From Fagopyrum homotropicum (Eukaryota > Streptophyta > Magnoliopsida > Caryophyllales > Polygonaceae): DNA of 64,000 nt. This document shows, one piece after another, positions 21,576 to 32,547 of the stretch (position 1 is the first letter of the stretch; each line of letters begins with the position of its first letter). Position numbers and translations under genes: made by a program. The stretch covers positions 50,266,993-50,330,992 of the forward strand of contig BSWB01000005.1 in assembly GCA_033239125.1 (NCBI GenBank), in the 5' to 3' direction. The notes beneath the pieces were generated by a model. The model made no database searches. It saw nothing but the letters and a program-made list of their open reading frames with translations, and was not told the origin of the DNA.

Positions 21576-24305
21576 TCACTCAAGGTGAAGTGGGGCAATC
21601 ATATCCACCGGAGCTCCCGGGATATACTTCTTCAAACGGTGCCCATTCACCTTAAAATCTCCACAATGCTCCCCTACTATCTCAACCGCTCCATGGGGAA
21701 AGATCTTCTTCACCACATAAGGACTCGTCCATCTTGACTTTAGCTTTCCGGGGAAGAGCCGCAACCTCGAGTTGAAGAGAAGGACAAGGTCGCCTTCACT
21801 CAACTCCTTTGGGATGAGACGCTTGTCATGCCAACGCTTGGTCCTCTCCTTGTAGATCCGGGCGTTTTCATAGGCATCCAACCGGATCTCCTCAAGAGCA
21901 TTGATGTCTAACAATCTCTTCTCACCGGCTTCCTTGAGGTCAAAATTCAGCCACCTTATGGCCCAATACGCCCTATGCTCCATTTCCACCGGAAGGTGGC
22001 AAGACTTGTCATAAACTAGCTTGTAGGGAGTGGTGCCAATCGCTGTCTTGAAAGCGGTTCTATAAGCCCACAAAGCATCATCAAGCTTCATAGCCCAATC
22101 CTTTCTTGTTCTAGAAACCGTCTTCTGAAGTATCCCCTTTATCTCCCGGTTGGAGATCTCCACTTGGCCACTAGTTTGGGGATGGTAAGGTGTTGCCACC
22201 TTATGAGTCACCCTATACTTAGCCAAAAGTGTCCCAAAGTTCCTATTTGTGAAATGCTTCCCTCCATCACTTATGATCACTCTTGGTGTTCCAAACCTAT
22301 GGAAGATGACTCCGTTGAAAGACCGCACCACAACTTTGGCATCATTTGTCGGAGAGGCGATTGCCTCCACCCATCTCGACACATAGTCTACCGCCAATAG
22401 AATGTAGAGGTTGCCACATGAAGAGGGGAATGGCCCCATGAAGTCCACACCCCACATATCAAACACTTCAACCTCTTGTATGTTGTTTAAGGGCATCTCA
22501 TTCCTTCTTGAGATGTTGCCTGTCCTATGGCAAGCATCACATGCCACTACAAAATTCTGCACATCCCTAAACAAGTGAGGCCAATAAAAGCCGGATTGCA
22601 ATACCTTTGCACACGTCTTGTGTGAGCTAGCATGGCCTCCACATTGCAAGGAGTGGCAATGGCGGATCACACTCTCCACCTCATCCTCTGGGATGCATCT
22701 CCTAAAAACTCCATCCGGTCCTCTCTTGAATAAGAGAGGCTCGCTCCAATAGTAATGCCTTACATCCTTGAAGAACTTTTTCCTTTGGGCATAGGACAGA
22801 CCGGGTGGCACCTCCTCACACACAAGGTAGTTCACTATGTCGGCATACCATGGCTCATTCCCCCTAGACACTTGAAGTAAGCACTCCTCCACCATTTGCA
22901 ATTGCTCATCCCGGAATGAGTCATCAATCGGGATGTCATCTCTCTCCATCTCTAAAGGTGGTAGGCTACTAAGATGGTCCGCCACTGAATTTTCGGAACC
23001 CTTCTTGTCCCGAATTTCCAAGTTAAACTCTTGGAGGAGAAGGATCCACCGAATCAACCGAGGTTTGGTATCCTTCTTTGTGAGAAGATAACGGATCGCA
23101 ACATGATCCGTGTACACGATGACCTTGGCTCCCACAAGATATGACCGGAACTTCTCAAAGGCATACACCACCGCTAGCAACTCCTTCTTGGCTGTGGCAT
23201 AGTTGAGTTGGGCCTCATCTAGCGTCTTGCTAGCATAATATATGGCATGTTTAAGCCCATCTTTCCTTTGTCCCAAAACATCCCCAACGGCCACATCAGT
23301 TGCATCACACATTATCTCAAACGGAAGGCTCCAATCCGGAGGTAGCATGATAGGGGCCGAGATCAAGGCATTCTTCAACCTACAAAATGCTTCAAGGCAA
23401 TCCTTGGAGAAAACAAACTCAACATCTTTCATTAGTAGGTTAGTGAGAGGCTTAAAAATTTTAGAGAAATCTTTAATGAATCTCCGGTAAAAATCGGCAT
23501 GCCCTAGAAAACTCCTAACTCCCTTCACCGAGGTAGGTGGTGGCAACTTCTCTATTGTCTCTATCTTATCCCTATCAACTTCAATGCCTCGGTTGGACAC
23601 CAAGTGTCCCAACACAATGCCTTCACTTACCATGAAGTGGCATTTTTCCCAATTCAAGACAAGATTAGTCTCCTCACATCTCTTTAGCACCAAAGACAAG
23701 TTAGCTAAACAATCATCGAATGAAGATCCATAAACAGAGAAAACATCCATAAACACTTCCATAATGTTTTCAATATACTCTAAAAAGATAGCCATCATAC
23801 ACCTTTGAAAGGTGGCGGGTGAATTACACAACCCAAATGGCATTCTCCTATATGCACATGTGAATGTAGTTTTCTCTTGGTCATCGGGGTGGATAGGGAT
23901 TTGGAAAAATCCACTATAGCCATCTAAGTAACAAAAGTGTGAATGTTGAGCTAATCTCTTTAGCATTTGGTCAATGAAGGGAAGAGGGAAGTGATCTTTC
24001 CTAGAGGCCATATTTAGTTTCCTATAGTCAACACACATTCTCCACCCCGTAACCATCCTAGTTGGGATTAGTTCATTGTTCTCATTAGTTACTACGGTCA
24101 TACCACCCTTCTTAGGAATGACATGAATGGGACTAACCCATTTACTATCCGAAATCGGGAAAATGAGTCCCGTATCTAGCAATTTAAGGATCTCCTTCTT
24201 GACTACCTCTTTCATGATAGGGTTTAATCTTCTTTGAGGTTCAATTGAAGGTTTATGATTATCTTCCATCAAGATTATGCATTCACAAAGAAGGTTTAAT
24301 GCCAA
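21576..24305 (-). CDS. pol: Pol polyprotein of element C: reverse transcriptase, RNase H, integrase
   Basis: A 909-codon open frame. RT spans about residues 25-270 (WVSPIHVIPKKGG, CVDYRKLN, RRMPFGLC). RNase H follows to about 460 (CDAT, KKELLAVVYAFEK, YTDH). Integrase lies from about 545, with a GGH...CDACH zinc-binding part and catalytic residues D621, D680 and E716 in the usual D-D-35-E spacing. Despite the long frame the RT looks dead: the FMDD active site reads FMDV (V188), and five residues before AYRRM are missing (after C150), compared with the PFGTS stretch element E retains. The frame starts in a different phase from the upstream gag-protease ORF and overlaps it by 23 bp, because of a single-base loss at the protease-RT junction. 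The annotated ATG is therefore probably not a native start. There is no chromodomain, consistent with Athila. Confidence 0.9.
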   Translation of the reverse strand: MALNLLCECIILMEDNHKPSIEPQRRLNPIMKEVVKKEILKLLDTGLIFPISDSKWVSPIHVIPKKGGMTVVTNENNELIPTRMVTGWRMCVDYRKLNMASRKDHFPLPFIDQMLKRLAQHSHFCYLDGYSGFFQIPIHPDDQEKTTFTCAYRRMPFGLCNSPATFQRCMMAIFLEYIENIMEVFMDVFSVYGSSFDDCLANLSLVLKRCEETNLVLNWEKCHFMVSEGIVLGHLVSNRGIEVDRDKIETIEKLPPPTSVKGVRSFLGHADFYRRFIKDFSKIFKPLTNLLMKDVEFVFSKDCLEAFCRLKNALISAPIMLPPDWSLPFEIMCDATDVAVGDVLGQRKDGLKHAIYYASKTLDEAQLNYATAKKELLAVVYAFEKFRSYLVGAKVIVYTDHVAIRYLLTKKDTKPRLIRWILLLQEFNLEIRDKKGSENSVADHLSSLPPLEMERDDIPIDDSFRDEQLQMVEECLLQVSRGNEPWYADIVNYLVCEEVPPGLSYAQRKKFFKDVRHYYWSEPLLFKRGPDGVFRRCIPEDEVESVIRHCHSLQCGGHASSHKTCAKVLQSGFYWPHLFRDVQNFVVACDACHRTGNISRRNEMPLNNIQEVEVFDMWGVDFMGPFPSSCGNLYILLAVDYVSRWVEAIASPTNDAKVVVRSFNGVIFHRFGTPRVIISDGGKHFTNRNFGTLLAKYRVTHKVATPYHPQTSGQVEISNREIKGILQKTVSRTRKDWAMKLDDALWAYRTAFKTAIGTTPYKLVYDKSCHLPVEMEHRAYWAIRWLNFDLKEAGEKRLLDINALEEIRLDAYENARIYKERTKRWHDKRLIPKELSEGDLVLLFNSRLRLFPGKLKSRWTSPYVVKKIFPHGAVEIVGEHCGDFKVNGHRLKKYIPGAPVDMIAPLHLE

Positions 24306-26706
24306 CTAGATCATCAATAGTATAACCAATAGCTCTCCTATGCACTCTCAACTCATGCAACAATCTATCAAGCTCATCATCATTCAAGGATGCATTAACA
24401 ATCACCGGATAAGTAGAATGTTTACCAAGAAAATCATACTTAAGATGAGAGGGGAGGGGTTTAAGTTCAAGTTTAGGAGGACCTTTATCGATTGGAAACG
24501 CTCCATACAATGTAGGTTGAGATGATTCCAAAGCTATGGAAGACTCTCCAAGACTCCTTGAAGCTTGATCAACCACTAAGGCACTTTCTGGAGAAACCAC
24601 GGGCAAAATCACGGCCTCTGGCACAACCATGGCCATGGAATCTGAGAAGCTGACACGTTTGAGCATTCCAGATAGTTCCACGGGTGAAACCACGGTCGTG
24701 GTTCTTGCTCCTTGGCCGTGGTTCCTATAGTGGTTCAGCATACCTTCGTGCACTTCAAATTCAGATATTGTCTCCTTTTCCAATGCATCCAAAGCCTTGA
24801 TTTCTTTATTGCAATCATCCTCAACTCCTTCCTCTATCAAACTCAAGCGAAAAACCTTTTCCAAGGGGTTCTTGATCAAGATCGAGCTCACAACTTCTCT
24901 ACATTCCTCTTGCTCGACAATGTTGAACACATCTTCACCAAGGGTTGGCCCTTTCATCATTGTGGATAGCTTGAACTTTATATTCTCTTCTCCTATGTTG
25001 AAGGAGAGAATTCCATTCTTGCAATCCACTAAGCATCCGGATGTGGCTAATAAAGGCCTCCCTAAGATGATAGGAACCGGATAGTCCGCCGGGATGTCCA
25101 AAAAAACGAAGTCAATTGGCACATAGAACTTCCCAAGCTGAATCGGTATGTCTTCTAAGATTCCCACGGGGTGAGTGATTGAGCGGTCCGCCATGTAGAG
25201 GGTCATCTTGACCGGCTTCGGCTCTCCTAGCCCAACCTTGTTGCAAAGCGCAAGCGGGATGATGCTTACACTTGCTCCAAGATCACATAGGGCTTCATAT
25301 TGCACTTCTCCAACCCCAATCGGCACACAAAAAGATCCCGGATCTCTTAGCTTAGGAGGCATCTCCTCCCTCATAGTTTGAATCAACTCCAAGGATCTCT
25401 TTGTCATCCTCACTTCTCCATACTCCTCCAACTTCCTCTTGTTGGAGAGTATCTCCTTCAAAAACTTTCCATAAGCCGGCATACCTAGAATAGCATCCAT
25501 GAACGGAATGTTAATATGCAATTTAGACATAAGTTCAAGGAATTTACCGAAGTGTTTGTCCAAACGAGCTCTTGCTCGTGAGTGTGGTAACGGTAGTGGT
25601 GGCTTGTATGGAGGTTGTGCCACATATGTTGGCTCATCATCCTTGCTCTTGCCTCCTTCTTCTTGCAATGACTCTTCCTCCACCACTACTTGCTTTACCT
25701 TAGCATTCTCCTTAGGTAAGGGATCCTTCATGCTTAGCCCACTCCTTGTTGTGATGGCCAACACTAGGCTTCTTGGGTTATCCTCGGTCCTTCCGGGAAG
25801 TTTTCCTGGATCACTTTGTGGTTCACCCACCTTTTGGAACACTTGTGCTTCTAGCACCTTTTGAGCCTTCGAAATGGAAGTCACCGTGCTCTCAAGTCCA
25901 CTCAACCTTCCAAGCAATTGTTCAAACATCATCTCGGTTCTATCCTTTGAGGGTTGAGCAAAACCGGGTGGAGGCTCTTGTGAAGCCTTAGATGGTGGTG
26001 CTGCACTTGTGGAAGCGGGAGGGTTCAAGGCACCATCCGGGTTGGAATAAGAGAACCCGGGATGGTTGTGATTAGGCCAGTAATGGTTGTATTGCCGGCT
26101 GTTGTTGTTGAAGTTCCTTGGGCCTTGATACTTGTTGAAGTTGCCCCTTCCCATGTAGTTAACATCCTCCTCTATGGAAGCCAAATTGGCTTGCACTTGC
26201 ACTTGAAGACTAGCTTGATTCTTCAAGGTTGTAGCACACAACTCCCTCAAAGACTTAACCTCATTGTTGATTGTATCGAGCTTGTAGTTGCTCATGGTGA
26301 CTTCACTCACTTTATAAACTCCCGGTTTTCTCCCATCACTCTTCCTATGGGAGTACTTCTCTATCACCAAGGCTTGCTTCTCTACAAACTCCCAAGCCTC
26401 ATCCACATTCTTCTCCATGAATGTTCCTCCGGAAAGTGATTGAAGCTTGAATTGACTATCCTCATCAAGCCCCTTGAAGTAGATCTCTAATAGCTCTATC
26501 TTCGGTATACCATGGTGTGGACAATCTAGGAGGACGTCCTTAAACCTCTCCAAAGACTTGAATAGGCTTTCTCTATCCTTCATCACGAAGGCATTGATCT
26601 TCCCTCTTAGCTCGGTTATCTTGGAAGGTGGGAAGAACTTTGTCAAGAACTCGGTTGTAATCTCCTCCCAAGTACTCACACGCCCTAGTGGAATCGATTG
26701 GTACAT
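24283..26706 (-). CDS. gag: Gag (C-terminal part) and aspartic protease of element C
   Basis: An 807-codon open frame. The first ~130 residues are the Athila gag core (TWEEITTEFLTKFFPPSK, CPHHGIP, FKLQSLSGGTFM). An Asn/Pro-rich linker follows and then a conserved block ending in MPAYGKFLKEILSNKRKLEE. The protease has its catalytic DLGAS at about residue 475 and a ILGRPLL block about 70 residues later. After the protease comes a variable linker in which the AACCACG..CGTGGTT hairpin word is translated (24688-24703). The true gag start lies upstream at 26704-27292 in another frame. The last codons reach the RT start and then shift into the pol frame. No zinc knuckle is seen. Confidence 0.88.
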   Translation of the reverse strand: MYQSIPLGRVSTWEEITTEFLTKFFPPSKITELRGKINAFVMKDRESLFKSLERFKDVLLDCPHHGIPKIELLEIYFKGLDEDSQFKLQSLSGGTFMEKNVDEAWEFVEKQALVIEKYSHRKSDGRKPGVYKVSEVTMSNYKLDTINNEVKSLRELCATTLKNQASLQVQVQANLASIEEDVNYMGRGNFNKYQGPRNFNNNSRQYNHYWPNHNHPGFSYSNPDGALNPPASTSAAPPSKASQEPPPGFAQPSKDRTEMMFEQLLGRLSGLESTVTSISKAQKVLEAQVFQKVGEPQSDPGKLPGRTEDNPRSLVLAITTRSGLSMKDPLPKENAKVKQVVVEEESLQEEGGKSKDDEPTYVAQPPYKPPLPLPHSRARARLDKHFGKFLELMSKLHINIPFMDAILGMPAYGKFLKEILSNKRKLEEYGEVRMTKRSLELIQTMREEMPPKLRDPGSFCVPIGVGEVQYEALCDLGASVSIIPLALCNKVGLGEPKPVKMTLYMADRSITHPVGILEDIPIQLGKFYVPIDFVFLDIPADYPVPIILGRPLLATSGCLVDCKNGILSFNIGEENIKFKLSTMMKGPTLGEDVFNIVEQEECREVVSSILIKNPLEKVFRLSLIEEGVEDDCNKEIKALDALEKETISEFEVHEGMLNHYRNHGQGARTTTVVSPVELSGMLKRVSFSDSMAMVVPEAVILPVVSPESALVVDQASRSLGESSIALESSQPTLYGAFPIDKGPPKLELKPLPSHLKYDFLGKHSTYPVIVNASLNDDELDRLLHELRVHRRAIGYTIDDLVGIKPSL

Positions 26707-27292
26707 CCTTAAGTGAGAAGGAAAAATCCCTAAGCTTATGGTTGTTGTTCTCTAATCTAGGCGGCCTTAGAGTCTCCATCAATATCTCGTAGTTCATCAA
26801 GTGTTGATGAGGGGACTCTCCTTCCATTCCTCCAAATTGATTATGCCGGATCATTTGTAGCACTTGAGGGTGGAGCTCATAATCAAGGGCTACGGGATCT
26901 CCTAAGTTCAAACCCGGACGGTACACTCTTTGGGCCGGATCCATACGTTGCCCTAACGTTTGTGGCTCCTCAATCATGATCGGCTCAAACCGAATATTGA
27001 CCGCCGGCTGCGGTGGTGGTGGTGGTGGAGGTTGTTGACGATTAAGCTCTCTTTGTACAAGAGCTTGCCTAATCTCTTCAATCTCCCTCCTAGTTGCTTC
27101 TTGCCTCTCATTGGCAAGTCTCCTTTCATTCTCCAAGAGTTTATCTCTTAACCTAATTTGCTCTAAAGCATAATCCAACTCAGCTTGTAGATCTCTTGCG
27201 GCCATCTCCTTCTTCTTTTTAATGCTCTTAGATCTAGCTTTAAGGGTTTTCTCCGGTTCGGGATCGAATGGAGCTAAATCCTTGCCACGAGA
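26704..27292 (-). pseudogene. gag: Gag N-terminal part of element C, separated by a frameshift
   Basis: From the upstream stop at 27293-27295 the frame reads KDLAPFDPEPEKTL, the same start-proximal block as DFAPFDPEIER in element E, so the native start must have been just upstream and is lost. A predicted coiled-coil stretch (LEQIRLRDKLLENERRLANERQE), a Pro run of seven and the SPHQHL-NYEILMETL block follow. At FSLKD (about 26706-26730) a small deletion removes the residues before WYQ and changes the frame, so gag continues in the 24283-26706 frame. The in-frame ATG at 27205 is internal. Confidence 0.8.
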
Positions 27293-27419
27293 TCATTGCA
27301 TGCACCTAAAGAATGAGATATGTCCTAAAAATTCAAAGACACAAACCAAACAAGATCAAAAGCAACAAGAAAGACCTACACTATAAACAATCACAAACAA
27401 TGATTCAATCTAGACCTAG

Positions 27420-27437
27420 TCCCCGGCAACGGTGCCA
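27420..27437 (-). other. Primer binding site, tRNA-Asp type
   Basis: The minus strand reads TGGCACCGTTGCCGGGGA beginning 6 bp from the 5' LTR. This complements the 3' end of plant tRNA-Asp(GTC) with one change (A for G at position 5). Athila elements are known to use this primer. Confidence 0.85.
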
Positions 27438-27443
27438 AAAACT

Positions 27444-29273
27444 TGTCACGCCAAGAATGTAGAACGCAAAAGTCTTAAATTTATAACTCGATATATTTTT
27501 CCTAACTCCTAGCAAACCCACAGTGTATGGGTCAATTTGTAGCAAGGATAGTATTCCGAGGTCGAACACAAAGACTAAGGTGAAATTGAACCAAATAAGT
27601 GACTAAGGATAGTGTAAATCTAGTCTAAGAAAAGAGAAAGGTATAAAGAAATGAAAATCACAATATTTTTGGGTTGGTTTTACGGTGATCAAACAAAGAT
27701 CACAAATGATGCAAGAGTAATAAAACAAACTAGCAAATCAAGCTAACAACACAAATAAACAACACAAACACGAGATATGTGATCAAAGAGAGAAAACGGG
27801 ATTCTAGCAGTTAGGAATTCCGGTTATGGCATTAGACTCAAGCTTCTAATCAACCTTAGACTAGCTATGGTGTATTGGGAAGGAAAGTTTCTCAAATGGG
27901 GTCAATCACCGGGTAGGTCTCATGATCCACTAATCCCGCACCTAAGGTCTTATCACCGGGTAAGTCTCTAGGAGCCTATGGTTGGGAATTCTACACAAAC
28001 CGGATTGGTATCTAGAAATCTAACCTCTCTTTACCGGGTAAGTCTCGGGAAGGCAAGTCCTAAACATCAATCCTAGCACACTCAGTCCAATAGAGGCTTA
28101 TTAGGCTCACTACTACCTAGAGTTCATCATCGTCGGTACCTAAGATCGGAAATCACTGGGTAGGTCTCTTTCCTCACTTAGTTTACTAGCATTAGGTCAC
28201 CCTAGGCTAGATTAAGCTTAACAAACACTAGGATTTCAACAATGTAACATCCTAACATTCAGATTTGTCAATACAAACACAACAGAAACAAACCAAAGGC
28301 TGATCATAAGAACCACGGCCGTGGTTGTATAAGAACAGACCGTGATTTCTGACAGCAGTTAAGTACGAGCAAGCAAATAATCCAAAGATACATTCAAATC
28401 TATTCTATCATAGTCCAAACCATAACCGTCATTTCCTTACCCTAGAACCGCATCTATTTAGCCAACAACATGCATCTTAACAATCAAACTCCACAAGCAT
28501 ACATTCATGGCTTCCATAGCAAGTAAATGAAGAGAAAGAGAAATGAAACAAGTAAAACAAGAAAACAAGCTGAATAAATGTTAAGAAAGACTTACAACCC
28601 TTCAAAAGAAGGTTCAAATCATTCCTAACAAAGCCTTGCAAATATCTTCAACAAGTTCACTCAAAATCTCTCTAAAACTATGAAAACTCTAAGACTGGTG
28701 TTCTTCTTCTTCTTCTTCTCCAAATGTTAGTGTTTTTGCTCCTCTTCAAGAGTAGCCTCCAATGGAATGTTGTAGAATGAGAGAGTGTGGAAGAGGATGT
28801 CTAAGAGAATCAGCCTGCAGGACCACTTATATCCTCCATCAAGGGCAAGAGTCGGTTATGGAGATCGTGGGACAGCTGTCACAGCTGTCCAGAGAAAACG
28901 ACGGCCAAAACCACGGGCGTGGAAATGGCCTCTGGGCCGTAGTTTTGGTGAAACAGCTCTCTTTTGATCGTTAAGCCATGAGTTGGTTCAAGACATGCAT
29001 CAACAAGGTCCTATGTGTTCTCCTTAGCTCCTAGCTTGCTTCTAAATGAGTCCGGAAGTGTGTCATCACGAGGAATGATCCTCGAATGTATCGATTAAGC
29101 TCCAAAAGTTCCCCAAAATACCTACAAAACCGACAATAGTTTGTGTAGACGTCTATCACGATAATATGCATGAATCAAACGTAAACGTCATGAACTAATG
29201 CCAAACTATGCATGAATAGCGGGAAAAACTATCTAAATGGATGCCTAAATTAACGTTATAAATCGTGTTATCA
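27444..29273 (-). repeat. 5' LTR of element C
   Basis: 1830 bp, plus-strand ends TGTCACGCC and GTTATCA. It carries the perfect palindrome AACCACGGCCGTGGTT at 28311-28326 and a CAGCTGTCACAGCTGTC duplication at 28873 that the 3' LTR lacks. Confidence 0.9.
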
Positions 29274-30180
29274 GCGTGCTCTCGGATCGAGAAGAGCAAC
29301 GCAATATACTCGATGTTAGTATTACGAGTTATGCCGAATGAGAGTTATATTTCAAGTTATCTATGTGTAAGTTAGGATGTTTACGGCAGCGTCCTTTATC
29401 TTTTAGTTACTACTAGAGGAATCAAGGTTGATCCAACAAGAATCGAGTTGGTCCGAGCCATGTTCATAAAATGTGAAGAGCCGAAGAGGTGAGTGATATC
29501 TACTCCGATTTCTTTTGGTACGAGCAAAGAGTCTGGAAGGCTCTGTAGTGAATTGTGAGACATCCAAGCGGGGCTTGGGATGTGTTTGATGCAACAAAAA
29601 GAGGTCTTTGTTTATGTAGAGGACGTATGATTACAAGACGAGTGATCTAGAGTTAGCCGCGGAAGTGCATGCCCGTAAGATAGGACGCCATGTTATGGAG
29701 CGCCAGGCCAGATTTTCTTTGATCATAAGAGTCCTAAGTACATATTCCATCTACGGGAGTTGAGTAACCGTTTGATTAAAGACTTTGATATGGAGTTATT
29801 GTACTATCCAGAAAGGGAAAACTTGATCGCCAACATCCTTATCCGGAAGACGCCTTGGGAGAAGGTGATAGTTGACTGACTTCTCAGCCTCGGTTATAGA
29901 GGGATCTAGAATGGCTAGAGTAGATATCCAATTCCGGATGCGGACATGTACTTATCTACCTTGGAGACGCTACCTAATTTGTTGGGAGAAATCCGACATA
30001 AGCAGGGGAGATGTCCGACAATGATGAGGATCCAACACAAGATGTCTTGAGGCGAGGCACCGTAGTTAACAGTAGGTGCCGACTAGGGTATGAGACGCTA
30101 GGAGCGTACATGTGCGCCTTCAGTCAAAGAGCCGAGGAAAAAGGGTTAAACCCTACTGGACACTTCCAGGCGAGGGTAAG
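29274..30180 (+). pseudogene. pol: Element B pol, end of RT and RNase H
   Basis: The sequence resumes directly at the C-terminal side of the RT active-site block (CSRIEKSNAIYS, compare YSRSxEEHxxHL). From about 29660 it continues into RNase H: VVHALKI-RH, then a DHKSLKYIF-like stretch and RELS-RLIKDFDMELLYYPEREN in mixed frames. Stops and frame changes are frequent. The last ~300 bp before integrase align poorly. Confidence 0.6.
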
Positions 30181-30830
30181 GTGTATCAAGACATGAGATG
30201 CTCTTTCTATTGGAAACGGGCTTAAAACCGTTGTGGCTAGGTATGTTGTCAGTGGGCGACCTGTCAGCAGGACAAGGTTGAGCATGTAGGTCAAGAGGAG
30301 AGTTCCACCCACTATAACACCATAGTTGATGTGACTGGACACCCCCAGGGATTTCGCCACCAGTTTGGGACTGAGTAGGAGTTTTGACGCTATCTGGGTT
30401 GTGATAGACCAACTAACCAAGACCGCAAGTTTTCTTTCTATTTAGGAAACGTGGCCGGTAAGTCGGTTAGCTAAGGAGTTCACTAGGCGGTTAGTGAGAT
30501 TCCACGAGTATTGAGGACCATTTTCATGGATTGAGATGGACAATTTACCTCGAATTTTTGGCAACAAGTGCACGCCACCGTGGTACGAGCCTTCACTTTA
30601 CAACTGCGTATCACCCTCAGACCGACGACCGGTCGGAGAGGACCGTACATACTTTTGAGGATATACTGAGAGCGTGTGTGTGGGATTGAGTACTGGTATG
30701 GCCAGATCATCGATCCTTGGATAAATCTTTCCTATAATAGTAGTTGGCACATGTCAATTAGGAGGGCACCTTATGAGACACGGTACATGCGCAAATGTTG
30801 TACCCCTGTATTTTGAGATGAGTTGGAGCG
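30181..30830 (+). pseudogene. pol: Element B integrase remnant
   Basis: Fragments in order: CQQDKVEH (second half of the zinc-binding part, from about 30252), a DAIWVVIDQLTKTA stretch (about 30375-30425, catalytic core start), DGQFTSNFWQQVHA (about 30535), then YQ-TTGRRG (compare HPQTDGQSERT) and YNSSWHMSIRRAPYE (about 30735-30780). Spacing matches Ty3/gypsy integrase, and several stops interrupt it. Confidence 0.7.
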
Positions 30831-31039
30831 TATGGTGGCCGCGTTGAGTCGCCAGAAGTCTTATACTGACAACAGGCGTTGGCCTCTAGAATTTAGAGTG
30901 GAAACTCTAATATGTTTATGAGTATCACTGACGCGAGGCGTTCGACATTCAACATTAAGGGCAGTTGAGTCTAGATATGTCGGACCTTGGTGAGATTCTT
31001 CGGCGAGTTAAAGAGGTGGCATACAAATTTGTATTACTA

Positions 31040-31312
31040 CCAAGACTAGAGGGTGTTCACTTGGTCTTTCATGTGTCTAAACTGCGAAAGTGCAAATCGG
31101 ACCCAAGGCACATCGTTAGTTAAGTAGGTCTAGTGGTCGAGTCGGACCACACATCTGTAGATTATCTGATAGCTTTCCTTGAGCGTAGTATGATGCAATT
31201 GCGATCGAATAACGTACAACTGATGAACAAATTGGGGTCTAGACAGGGAGCCGTCGAGGCTATTATAGATACGGAGGATAGTATCCGGAGGAACTATCCG
31301 GAGTTTTGACGA
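31040..31312 (+). pseudogene. pol: Element B GPY/F-to-chromodomain remnant
   Basis: After LPRLEGVHLVFHVSKLRKCK (compare LSxVHNVFHVSMLRKY), the frame continues to IAFLERS...NNVQLMNKLG...EAIIDTEDSIRRNYPEF and a stop. This corresponds to the chromodomain that ends Tekay/Del pol (KVLWRN, EATWE.E..M...YPELF). The chromodomain is thought to steer integration toward modified histones. Here it has substitutions at key aromatic positions and one stop upstream. It is the main evidence for the chromovirus assignment of element B. Confidence 0.7.
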
Positions 31313-31582
31313 GCTAGTTACATTGGGAGAGACCGGCGGGTTAGTTCCACCCGATTCTGTGGATATTACATGCTTGTGTGATGTTATGTGTTCTAATGTC
31401 CCGTACGGGAATGAGATATGTGATCATCTTAGATCTTGATGTGCTAGTAAAGCTAGAGCTTGTGTGTAGCTTAGAAGGATGATGCCTTCTTCGGGAACTT
31501 GTGTGTATACCTCAGTGTGTAAGACCGAGGGGATCAGTGTTACCTAAGTTTTGGGACCAAACTTGTTTTTAGGGGTAAGTAA
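31313..31582 (+). other. Element B 3' untranslated region and polypurine tract
   Basis: Non-coding stretch between the pol stop and the 3' LTR. It ends GTTTTTAGGGGTAAGTAA, with the purine tract AGGGG as in the minus-strand Tekay-like element at 59891. Confidence 0.65.
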
Positions 31583-32547
31583 TGTAACACCCAAAAATTT
31601 TATTTCTGATGAAGTCCGAGGCAAGCCGGACATCAAACGGTTTTGTGACCTCTTCCACCTTCTTTCATTATCTTGTGTGACACGGGGTATCACGGTTATA
31701 TATTCTTTATCCATCCAAAAGTCTTTTTGGATTTCTATAAATCACCTACATGAAATCTATCATATTATATGAGGTCCCTAAGTTATGTTCTTCATTCCCT
31801 TGTAGCCTTTTGAAGCAAGGGATTGCATGTGGAATCAGGCCTTTTGGGCCGTGAGTTGTAGGTCATTGATGCCCATCATGATTGGGTTAGACGGGCCTAT
31901 TAGGAGGCTGATTATGCTTCTCCTTCTTACATAACTCAACAACCCCTTTTTCCCTCCTACATTATTTTCGTTCTCCTCCCCTATACTCTAACCCTAGCCT
32001 CTCGTATCTCTCTCTCTTTGTCTCCCTTCTTCTTCTTCCATGGAATGGCGCCCCCCTCAAACAGCAGCAAGGACGGAAGTAGATGGCGTCGAATTTCGTC
32101 TTCAATTTCTTTCCTCCTTGCCGACTGAAGACAACAACTCTTCCTCTCCTTCGTGACAGCAAAAACAATTCGGTAATCACTCGCTTCCCTTCTTTGTTTC
32201 AAATCCTCCAATAGAATGGTTTGATCCCTCCTTCTCCTCCTTGTGGTTGAGACATCACAGCTTGGCAGACCTGTTGATGAGGGCCATGGTTGTGTGGAAT
32301 TCGAGATTGAATCGGTGACTAACAACGCACTAGAATTGCGGGTTACGATCGGTATCAGCCGTAGGGGCACCTTCCCTCATCTGCAGGGGCACCGGGCCAC
32401 ATCATCCGCGGGTGTGACTTGCTGAAACCGCGGGTGCGGCCACCCTAGCTACGGGTGCGTCTACCTGGAGCCGTGTGTGCGGCCAGCAACGAGCCGTTGG
32501 TCCATCCACTAGCGCACCTTGTCTCCTGTCTTCCCTCCGCGACCGCA
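31583..32547 (+). repeat. Shortened 3' LTR of element B
   Basis: It matches 13620 to about 14605 of the 5' LTR and then stops at GACCG, followed by CA and CATAT. The last ~1.2 kb of the LTR is deleted, while the terminal CA and the target duplication appear to be kept. Confidence 0.8.

Larger units (their letters stand above)
18078..29273 (-). mobile_element. Element C: Athila-type Ty3/gypsy element, nearly complete
   Basis: LTRs at 18078-19885 and 27444-29273, a tRNA-Asp type primer site beside the 5' LTR and a polypurine tract beside the 3' LTR, with gag-protease and pol between. Flanks read GTGTG on the left (18073-18077) and GCGTG on the right (29274-29278), a 5-bp target duplication with one change. 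The two LTRs differ by several percent in the parts I compared, so the insertion is not recent. It splits the reverse transcriptase of element B. There is no chromodomain and no env-position ORF between pol and the polypurine tract. Confidence 0.92.
13620..32547 (+). mobile_element. Element B: Tekay-type chromovirus, decayed and split by element C
   Basis: The 5' LTR (13620-15810) and a shortened 3' LTR (31583-32547) both start TGTAACACCC. CATAT lies directly before the 5' LTR (13615-13619) and directly after the last bases of the 3' LTR (32548-32552), so I infer a target duplication preserved despite an internal deletion of the 3' LTR. Reverse transcriptase is cut at 18077/29274 by the nested Athila element. 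The pol order RT, RNase H, integrase and chromodomain can be followed as fragments on either side. Stops and frameshifts are frequent, so the copy is old and inactive. Confidence 0.8.

Noticed and set aside
24283..24305. Programmed frameshift between gag-protease and pol of element C
   Set aside because: Comparison with element E, where protease and RT share a frame, points to a single-base loss rather than a slippery site.
27420..27437. tRNA-Asp gene
   Set aside because: Only the 18-nt primer-site match is present beside an LTR; there is no tRNA body. The same applies at 38482 and 54960.
30011..30420. Opposing frames of 60-98 codons near 30.1-30.4 kb
   Set aside because: They are shadows of the decayed integrase of element B.
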